Assembly: GCA_002396005.1 (NCBI GenBank)
Contig: DGVW01000048.1
Coordinates: 9,363 to 49,762, forward strand
Direction of reading: 5' to 3'
DNA length: 40,400 nucleotides
DNA from: Oribacterium sp. UBA4274
GTDB lineage: Bacteria > Bacillota > Clostridia > Lachnospirales > Lachnospiraceae
Shown: positions 34,193-40,400 of the stretch, one piece after another
Position numbering within the stretch: position 1 is the stretch's first letter
How the letters are laid out: every line of letters begins with the position of its first letter
The notes under the pieces: generated by a model
The model's database searches: none
Told to the model about the DNA's origin: nothing
The model's input: only the letters and a program-made list of their open reading frames with translations
Position numbers and translations under genes: made by a program

Positions 34193-35047
34193 ATGCTGAT
34201 TGATGCACATGTAAGACCGGCTCTGTTTGAGCCGATCTGCCGGGATAGATACCGGTTTAACAGCCGATGTGATGCAATGCATTATCATAAGATGAATCCA
34301 TCCGGGATGGATTTACTAAAGAAACAATATAATCTGGCAGGTATAACAGGTGTTTTTCTACTGCCTTCGGATTACTCTTTCGATACCGGGATTACAGAAA
34401 TCTCCAACGATGATATTGCCGAGATCGTAGCACAGGATCCTAATCTATATTATGGATTTGCCACTGTTGATCCCCGTAACAAAAATGCAGCAACAGAACT
34501 TACAAAGGCATTTGAGGATCTCGGATTGTGTGGACTTTATTTAAATACTGCACGACTGCACATATACCCGGAAGATACTCAAATTCTTGCAATACTTGAT
34601 ATTTGCAGGGAATACGGTAAAAATGTGATTTTTCATGCAGGATTGTCTTTTGAAAGAGATGCTCTGTCGAAGTACAGCAGACCAATAGAATTTGAATCTG
34701 TCATTTCAAAGTATCCTGGTATTAATTTTTGCTTAACTCACATGGGGTGGCCATGGGTGCAGGAGACATCGGCACTTCTTCTTAAGTATCCCAATGCTTA
34801 TGCCAACACTGCTTTGATGAATTTTGATGGTCCTTATCAGATATACAGGAAGGTCTTTTTGGAAGACATGGGTGAATTATGGGTTGAGCATAATCTATCG
34901 GAAAAAATACTGTTTGGCTCCGGCTCACCAAGGATACGACCTGTAAGGAGCAAACGTGGATTGGACAGTATTGGTTTTTCTGAAGAGATACTGGAAAAGA
35001 TTTATTACGGAAATGCAAAACGTTTCCTTGGTTCAAAGGAGAATTAA
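34193..35047 (+). CDS. Amidohydrolase-2-family protein with missing metal ligands
   Basis: The TIM-barrel amidohydrolase fold is visible: IDAHVRP at the N-terminus, VIFHAG near residue 147, LTHMGWPWVQE and KILFGSGSPRI near the C-terminus. In active relatives the first motif is HxH and the last has Asp (GSDYP); here they read HVR and GSGSP. The second His and the usual catalytic Asp are therefore absent, so it may not be a classical metal hydrolase. Its role in the operon is unknown: perhaps a changed enzyme acting on the amino-acid part, or a binding protein. AGGAG lies upstream of ATG 34193. The next gene begins 4 nt after its stop. Confidence 0.75.
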   Translation: MLIDAHVRPALFEPICRDRYRFNSRCDAMHYHKMNPSGMDLLKKQYNLAGITGVFLLPSDYSFDTGITEISNDDIAEIVAQDPNLYYGFATVDPRNKNAATELTKAFEDLGLCGLYLNTARLHIYPEDTQILAILDICREYGKNVIFHAGLSFERDALSKYSRPIEFESVISKYPGINFCLTHMGWPWVQETSALLLKYPNAYANTALMNFDGPYQIYRKVFLEDMGELWVEHNLSEKILFGSGSPRIRPVRSKRGLDSIGFSEEILEKIYYGNAKRFLGSKEN

Positions 35048-35051
35048 AGTC

Positions 35052-35483
35052 ATGAAATATCTTTTGAAAGAAGAAACGGTCTGTGCAGACAAGGAATTCG
35101 AATTGATCAAGATCACTAACAATGTGCGGAACTTTGTCGATGAAAGCGGTGTGGTTAATGGAATCTGTTTCTGTATCACAGAACACACCACGACAGGGAT
35201 CACCGTAAATGAAAGTCTTCCATGTGTAGAGAAGGACATTATGGAGACATTGGATCGGATTATACCTGAGAATTATCCCTATAATCACAATCATTATCTC
35301 GATTCTTATGGAACGATCGGTGGAAATGCACCGGGACATCTGAAATCACTTCTGACAGGAAATCATTGTGTTTTTCCGATAATAGACGGTGCACTTATGC
35401 TCGGGCATGCAGATGATATTTATTTTTGTGAGTATGACGGAATCAAACTCAGGAGATATATGATTTATGTGATAGGTGAGTAG
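35052..35483 (+). CDS. YjbQ/UPF0047-family protein
   Basis: The 143-residue protein has the UPF0047 core: FCITEHTTTGITVNE, then YNHNHYLDSYGTIGGNAPGHLKSLL and GHADDIYFCEYDG, with the conserved histidines of the family's proposed active site. E. coli YjbQ has a weak thiamine-phosphate synthase activity of unclear meaning, and the physiological role is unknown. ATG at 35052 has AAAGGAG nearby and lies 4 nt after the amidohydrolase-like gene; its own stop is 2 nt before the second kinase. Tight spacing implies the three gene products are made together. Confidence 0.9.
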   Translation: MKYLLKEETVCADKEFELIKITNNVRNFVDESGVVNGICFCITEHTTTGITVNESLPCVEKDIMETLDRIIPENYPYNHNHYLDSYGTIGGNAPGHLKSLLTGNHCVFPIIDGALMLGHADDIYFCEYDGIKLRRYMIYVIGE

Positions 35484-35485
35484 AG

Positions 35486-36283
35486 ATGAAAAAAACAATT
35501 GCAATGGCAGATAACTGCATTGACGTATATTATAAACTTGACCGTTATTATCTTACGGGAAACAGCATTGACTTTGCGCTGAATTATAAGGATATGGGCG
35601 GCGATGTAACGGAAATGACAATTTTGGGAAATGATGTGTTCGCTCTTGCATTAGAAGAAAAGCTGAAAGAAAGGAAGATCCCGTTGCGCGTTTTGTCTCG
35701 CGTAGACCGGCCGACCGGCATGGCTACTATGGATTTATTAGAAGGTGATAAGAAGCATATATTTTTCAAGGGCAATGCAATGGAAGAGATTCAATTGACG
35801 GAGGAGGATCTGGAATTCGTAAAACAATTTGACATCGTTTATTCAGAAAGATGGACCGGATTACATCGTTATGCGGCAGAGCTTAAGCAACCGGGTCAGA
35901 TCTGGGTGTATGATTTTTCAAAACGTCTGGAACAGGAAAGCAATGAGCTGATTCTTCCATATATCGACTATGCGTTTTTCTCTTATGAAAGAGATGATGA
36001 TTATATCCGTTCATTCCTGGAAAGGACATGGAGAAAATGCACATCGAATAAAAGCGTCGTTATAGCTATGCTCGGAGAGAACGGCAGTCTTGCTTTTGAC
36101 GGAGATAATTGGTTTTATGAACCGGCTCAGAAGGTCAAGGTGGTAAATACTGTTGGTGCAGGAGATTCTTATATCGCAGCATTTACTTACGGTATTAGCC
36201 TGGATGAAGATATTCCTTCTTGCATGTGCAGAGGAAAGGAACGTGCTACTCAGGTGATTCAGCAGTTCAATCCATATTTGTAG
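35486..36283 (+). CDS. PfkB-family sugar kinase (FrlD-like), second copy
   Basis: The N-terminal AMADNCIDVYYKLDRYYLTGNSIDFAL and the C-terminal VNTVGAGDSYIAAF (catalytic Asp) show the PfkB fold, related to FrlD. It is distinctly different from the first kinase (31787-32674), with TGNSIDF instead of PGGQCVN in the sugar-binding region, so a different acceptor is likely. The start follows the YjbQ stop by 2 nt. It is the last gene of the operon, followed by a terminator. Confidence 0.85.
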   Translation: MKKTIAMADNCIDVYYKLDRYYLTGNSIDFALNYKDMGGDVTEMTILGNDVFALALEEKLKERKIPLRVLSRVDRPTGMATMDLLEGDKKHIFFKGNAMEEIQLTEEDLEFVKQFDIVYSERWTGLHRYAAELKQPGQIWVYDFSKRLEQESNELILPYIDYAFFSYERDDDYIRSFLERTWRKCTSNKSVVIAMLGENGSLAFDGDNWFYEPAQKVKVVNTVGAGDSYIAAFTYGISLDEDIPSCMCRGKERATQVIQQFNPYL

Positions 36284-36319
36284 TCAATTGGTATTCACAG
36301 AAATACATCAAGAGATTTT

Positions 36320-36356
36320 AAAGGGACTGTCACACATGAATGGACTGCCCTTTTTT
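36320..36356 (+). terminator. Terminator of the sugar-amine operon
   Basis: AAAGGG with CCCTTT and an inner GTC/GAC form a stem followed by TTTTTT, 36 nt after the last stop. Confidence 0.75.
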
Positions 36357-36760
36357 AGTAACGGACTCACGACTGCGTCTAGCTGTTTAAGTTCTTGTTT
36401 GTGAGATTAAATCCGGATCTTGATTCGCTTCTTACTTCTTCGCATTCCTTCTGCGCCGAATGTGCATCAAAGAGATGCTTTGAAATCTGTTTCGTGAATA
36501 TGCATATGGCTATACACAGATATGACAAAACACTTTATAAAACCATGAATTAGGAAGGGATTACAGATATTTGGCAGTTGTAGTCTAAGAAAAACATGAA
36601 GGTTTATGCTAATATAGATTCAGAAGAAAATGAACTGTTTATAAAGGCTAAGTGGCTTTGTAAGGAGTGGTAAGGTTATCAATGTTATCATTTGGCAAAG
36701 CTGTATACAATTGATAAATAGGTGAATGTTATACTGGACATATATGGGAGGAGTATCAAG
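36357..36760. other. Non-coding gap before the AAA/nuclease gene
   Basis: I see no convincing gene or RNA here. A 25-codon frame starting at ATG 36597 has no ribosome binding site and ends within this gap. GATTCGCTTC occurs near 36421 and also near 2022 in another gap, perhaps a shared short repeat. A GGGAGGAG at 36746 is the ribosome binding site of the next gene; no clear promoter with good spacing was found. Confidence 0.4.
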
Positions 36761-38464
36761 ATGCCAAAAGTGATTTCCATCGGAGCGCAGTATTTCTCTG
36801 ACCTCAGAGACAATGACTGTTTTTACATAGATAAAACCCATTTTATCAGGGAATGGTGGGAAAGAAAGGATGTAGTCACTCTTATCACCCGTCCGCGTCG
36901 TTTTGGAAAAACACTGAACATGAGCATGACGGAATGTTTCTTTTCTATAAAGTACAAAGACAGAGGAGATCTTTTTGAGGGGCTCTCCATATGGAAGGAA
37001 GAAAAGTACAGAGCACTTCAGGGCACATATCCCGTGATTTTTCTGTCATTTGCCGGAGTCAAGGCTACAAATTATGAGACCACCAGAGAATCTTTCAATC
37101 AACTCATAGTGAATCTATACAGTGATTATAAGTATATCCTTGAAGATAAAAGATTTGATGAGAAAGATTGTGAATATTTTGACAGCATTTCTGTGAACAT
37201 GTCTGACAGTACGGCATATACATCAGTAAATCAGTTATGTAAGTATCTTGAGCAGTACTACGGCAAAAAATGTATAGTGCTCATCGATGAGTACGATACG
37301 CCGATGCAGGAAGCCTGGATCAATGGTTATTGGGATGAGCTGACTGCATATATTCGGGGGCTTTTTAACAATACCTTCAAGACAAATCCATATCTTGAGA
37401 GAGGGCTCATGACCGGAATCACGAGAGTAAGCAAGGAGTCAATCTTCTCTGATCTAAACAATCTCAATGTCATTACCACAACATCTGATGAATATGCTGA
37501 TTGCTTCGGATTTACGGAAAAAGAAGTCTTTGATGCAATGGATACTCAAGGTATCGATTCATCAGAAAAGGAAAATGTTAAAGAATGGTATGATGGTTTC
37601 ACTTTTGGCAACATCTCGGACATTTACAATCCATGGTCGGTAACTTCATATCTTGACAAAAAGAAAATTGGTTTATATTGGGCCAATACCAGTGGAAACG
37701 GACTTATTAACAAGCTTCTTCAGGAGGGAGATTCCGACATCAAAATGAAGTTGGAAACATTGATAAAAGGAGGAACACTCAAGGCAGAGATTGACGAGCA
37801 GATTGTGTTTTCTCAGCTTGCAGAAACTAGAGATGCTTTGTGGAGTCTGATGCTTGCGTCCGGATATCTCAAAGTAGACAAATACGAAGAGATTGAAGAT
37901 TATGACGGACAACTCATTTTCATGTATACCCTGTCTATTACAAACAGAGAAGTTCGTGCCATGTTTGCGAAGCTTATAAAGGGATGGTTCAACAAGGGTA
38001 CTGCCTTTGGCGACTTCATCTCCGCCATGCTGCGGGGCGACGAGTATGAGATGGAACGATACATGAATCAGGTAGCATTAAACACCTTCAGTTCCTTTGA
38101 TACCGGAACCTCTCCGTCCGGCGAAAAGCATCCGGAGAGATTTTACCATGGGTTTGTCCTGGGTCTCATGGTAGATAAATCAAGAGACTACATCATAAAA
38201 TCAAACCGTGAAAGCGGTTATGGAAGATATGATGTAGTGATGGAGCCAAAGGACATTTCCGATGTTGCGGTGATCATGGAGTTCAAGGTCCGTGATGAGA
38301 GACGTGGAGAGTTGTCTCTTTCCGACACTGCGGATAATGCTCTTTCACAGATAGAAGAAAGAAAGTATGACACAGACCTTCTTTCAAGAGGTATCCCTGC
38401 GGAACGTATCTACAAGTATGGCTTTGCATTTGAAGGCGAGACATGCCTCATAAAAAAAGGATGA
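36761..38464 (+). CDS. AAA-ATPase-like / PD-(D/E)XK nuclease-like protein
   Basis: This is the common lone AAA-ATPase-like family protein of gut bacteria. The N-terminal ATPase part has FYIDKTHFIREWW, the modified Walker A TRPRRFGKTLNMSM and Walker B CIVLIDEYDTPM. The C-terminal part has the nuclease-like core YGRYDVVMEP and VIMEFKVRDERRGELSLSDTADNALSQIEERKY, with the D...ExK residues in place. Its function is uncertain; many copies occur per genome. I chose ATG at 36761, with GGGAGGAG 7 nt upstream, instead of GTG/ATG positions further left. It stands alone after a terminator-ended operon. Confidence 0.88.
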   Translation: MPKVISIGAQYFSDLRDNDCFYIDKTHFIREWWERKDVVTLITRPRRFGKTLNMSMTECFFSIKYKDRGDLFEGLSIWKEEKYRALQGTYPVIFLSFAGVKATNYETTRESFNQLIVNLYSDYKYILEDKRFDEKDCEYFDSISVNMSDSTAYTSVNQLCKYLEQYYGKKCIVLIDEYDTPMQEAWINGYWDELTAYIRGLFNNTFKTNPYLERGLMTGITRVSKESIFSDLNNLNVITTTSDEYADCFGFTEKEVFDAMDTQGIDSSEKENVKEWYDGFTFGNISDIYNPWSVTSYLDKKKIGLYWANTSGNGLINKLLQEGDSDIKMKLETLIKGGTLKAEIDEQIVFSQLAETRDALWSLMLASGYLKVDKYEEIEDYDGQLIFMYTLSITNREVRAMFAKLIKGWFNKGTAFGDFISAMLRGDEYEMERYMNQVALNTFSSFDTGTSPSGEKHPERFYHGFVLGLMVDKSRDYIIKSNRESGYGRYDVVMEPKDISDVAVIMEFKVRDERRGELSLSDTADNALSQIEERKYDTDLLSRGIPAERIYKYGFAFEGETCLIKKG

Positions 38465-38476
38465 TATGTGAAACAA

Positions 38477-38502
38477 AGTCCCTGCCAAAGACGGCAGGGA
38501 CT
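38477..38502. terminator. Terminator between convergent genes
   Basis: AGTCCCTGCC pairs perfectly with GGCAGGGACT around a six-base loop, 12 nt after the AAA/nuclease stop and 7 nt past the end of the peptidase gene. The T-rich side is on the minus strand, so it mainly serves the peptidase gene. Confidence 0.85.
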
Positions 38503-38508
38503 CTCTGA

Positions 38509-40400
38509 TTATTTCTTTATTTCACTATCTGTGGCAAGTACATCTTTTCTTTTCAGATCACTTTCGGTTGCCACGATATCTTCTCGTTCAAGTTCGCTAT
38601 TGGTTGCTACATCTTCAGGAGATCCTGCGACAACCGGGAATCTCATCTCCAGGGTTTCGTTGTCGATATTGAAAGCATAAGTATACTGTGAATCCACAGA
38701 ATCTGTTACGAGACCGTTTGCGTAGTCCTCATCAAGGAAATCGTTGTATGGATCCCAGCCGGTGATTACAAGTACGGCCTTGTGCCCCGGTTCGAAAGTA
38801 TAGGATGTAGGCATGAGATAGATAGTATAGTCATAGTACTCGCCTGCATTCATTTCTTCAGTTCTTCTTCTGTAATCCTTGCCTTCATATCCGCCGCCCG
38901 GATTCTTGAGATCAGTATATCCGAAGGTGATGAGCTTTGCTGTGGTGTTGCTCTTTACATACTTCTGAACCTTAGTGTATGGAAGTCCGCCTCCGGTTTC
39001 TGCAGCTGCAAATGTCTTTGTAGGTAGAGTATCATATAGCCGATGTTTGGTCATATATGCCTTGAAGTTTGTCTCTTCATCAATTGTATCAAGAAGCATA
39101 GCGGAAACCACCAATCCGTCCTTATTGACATCCTTGGTTGACAGCTTGAGATGTACCTCAGGAATACCTGTGAAGGTATAGTTATCAGGTACTTCATAAA
39201 CATATTTTGCATGGACGCTGTCCGGTAATGACAGATAGTAGTTGTCTCTTATATTTTCTCTGCCAAACTCATCCGTTCCTGTATAGTACTTGGTAAAGGT
39301 CGAACCTATAGCTGTAGTATCTACATGAGAGAAGTTGTCCGGATTGACCTTCTTGTCAAATTCAAATGTATGGTACTTGAAATCATCCCATGTATCGTAG
39401 GTTCTGTAGGAACCGTCAACATTGCTCTGGACAGATACCTGTGGAAGATTCTCTATGTCGTTATCGATATCATAGAGGTAGTGTGAGAGCCATTTATTCA
39501 TTATATCCTGCCAGAGAGTATCATTTATGACCATTCCGTCAAGTGTGGAGTGACCGTTTTGATGAAGCACGAGCTTATATGGCTGTCCTGCACTTTCGAA
39601 GGCTCTCGCCATGAGGTCGGACTGCTTGGTAGTAACATTAAAATCATTAAGGCCATGAACTATGAGCGCAGAGCAGTTTATCTTTGATGGATCAAGAGTA
39701 TAATCCATCTTTTCCCAGATATCGTCATAGTCTCCGTTTGTGGCGCGCTGGTCCTCGGATAACTGCCACAGGAACGATGCATAGTCGTCGTTTACTACAG
39801 TCCACTGATCATCCAGGAATGCCGCACCGCTGTTATAGTTTGCAAGTGAGTATGCATAGGCTGCATCATTTGCTTTTGGAACACCCTGGAAATTGGTGTA
39901 GTCGTACCAGGAAGCTATACCGGCAAATGGAATGATGGTCTTTAAACCTTTGACTCCGGAAGTGGCTACCTCAAATGGAAGAGTACCGCCGTATGAACAG
40001 CCTGTCATGGCTACATTGCCATTGGACCAGTCTGCCTTGATGGTAATGTCGTTGTACGGATCTGTATATGCTGTTCTGTCGCCTGTCAGCCATTCTACAA
40101 CACATTTATGTGCATCTCTTTCAAGGTCAAAGCCACAGAGCTCAAATCCTTCTGAACCATAGGTTCCGATACCGCCGGCTTCAATGACTGCAAAGCCTCT
40201 TACGAGGTAGTAATCATAGGCAGATGCATATGTGTATCCGATGTCGTTTGAAAATGGTACCGTGTAGTTCCAACTCTCCGGAGCTGCAATTTCAGCCGCC
40301 TCAAGAGTAGTCATAGTGCCTTTAGGAGTGCGTTTTTGTCCGGGTTCATAAAGCTTCTCGTAATCAAATGGAGTATTGTTCAAAAACATCGCTGAATTTT
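38509..40400 (-). CDS. Xaa-Pro dipeptidyl-peptidase-like S15 hydrolase, 5' end beyond window
   Basis: The alpha/beta-hydrolase core has the nucleophile serine in MTGCSYGGTLPFEVA, the acid in IVHGLNDFNVT and the histidine in LHQNGHST. DLERDAHKCVVEWLTGDRTAYTD matches the PepX segment before the nucleophile, and the C-terminal beta-sandwich follows (YVYEVPDNYTFTGIPEV onwards). Family enzymes release Xaa-Pro dipeptides. The frame is still open upstream of ATG 40389, so the N-terminus (perhaps a signal peptide) lies to the right of the window. The last ~33 residues hold three imperfect copies of a VATxSELxR-type unit, a tail seen in secreted proteins of this group. It ends at a hairpin terminator. 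Confidence 0.88.
   Translation of the reverse strand, partial: NSAMFLNNTPFDYEKLYEPGQKRTPKGTMTTLEAAEIAAPESWNYTVPFSNDIGYTYASAYDYYLVRGFAVIEAGGIGTYGSEGFELCGFDLERDAHKCVVEWLTGDRTAYTDPYNDITIKADWSNGNVAMTGCSYGGTLPFEVATSGVKGLKTIIPFAGIASWYDYTNFQGVPKANDAAYAYSLANYNSGAAFLDDQWTVVNDDYASFLWQLSEDQRATNGDYDDIWEKMDYTLDPSKINCSALIVHGLNDFNVTTKQSDLMARAFESAGQPYKLVLHQNGHSTLDGMVINDTLWQDIMNKWLSHYLYDIDNDIENLPQVSVQSNVDGSYRTYDTWDDFKYHTFEFDKKVNPDNFSHVDTTAIGSTFTKYYTGTDEFGRENIRDNYYLSLPDSVHAKYVYEVPDNYTFTGIPEVHLKLSTKDVNKDGLVVSAMLLDTIDEETNFKAYMTKHRLYDTLPTKTFAAAETGGGLPYTKVQKYVKSNTTAKLITFGYTDLKNPGGGYEGKDYRRRTEEMNAGEYYDYTIYLMPTSYTFEPGHKAVLVITGWDPYNDFLDEDYANGLVTDSVDSQYTYAFNIDNETLEMRFPVVAGSPEDVATNSELEREDIVATESDLKRKDVLATDSEIKK

Noticed and set aside
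36597..36674. 25-codon small protein frame before the AAA/nuclease gene
   Set aside because: It has no ribosome binding site, and I cannot match it to any family; it could be a chance frame.

Overview
The window looks like chromosome from an anaerobic Gram-positive member of the Lachnospiraceae, probably Butyrivibrio or a close relative. This is inferred from moderate GC, AGGAGG-type ribosome binding sites with frequent TTG/GTG starts, anaerobic-type cobalamin genes, a split B12-dependent methionine synthase, a clostridial Y-family polymerase set and large secreted peptidases. The genus is not proven. No tRNA, rRNA, CRISPR array, intact insertion sequence or prophage was found.

Positions 1-5382 (+) carry late cobalamin genes: cbiB (cut by the window edge), cobD, cbiP, cobO and cbiC. 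Positions 5519-12353 (+) hold a Lon-like AAA+ protein without a protease domain, an HMA-like small protein, a membrane protein, an S51-type peptidase, and a damage-tolerance-like set (Nif11-like small protein, Y-family polymerase, small YolD-like protein), then an acidic protein of unknown function. A bidirectional terminator at 12365-12407 separates these from the opposite strand.

Positions 12412-19059 (-) form a folate/methionine unit read as folT, folC, metF, methionine synthase activation protein, metH. A recognisable tetrahydrofolate riboswitch precedes folT, followed by two mutually exclusive hairpins that hide or release the folT ribosome binding site. The product of the cobalamin genes at the left end is the cofactor of the MetH encoded here.

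Positions 19244-27756 hold a membrane-anchored protein, a DUF3810-type metalloprotein, a secreted M14 carboxypeptidase, an EAL/PAS/degenerate-GGDEF protein and glnS with a structured upstream region.

Positions 28100-36283 are the most interesting part. A GntR/UTRA regulator diverges from an eight-gene operon: FrlB/FraB-like sugar-phosphate deglycase, Dcu-type C4-dicarboxylate transporter, FrlD-like PfkB kinase, cupin, FrlC-like epimerase, amidohydrolase-like protein lacking key metal ligands, YjbQ-family protein and a second PfkB kinase. This reads as a catabolic system for Amadori compounds (sugar-amino acid conjugates), with a dicarboxylate-type carrier pointing to an acidic amino acid conjugate such as fructose-aspartate. 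A shared 10-nt word sits at both divergent promoters. The right end has a lone AAA-ATPase/PD-(D/E)XK protein and the 3' part of an Xaa-Pro dipeptidyl-peptidase gene that runs out of the window.
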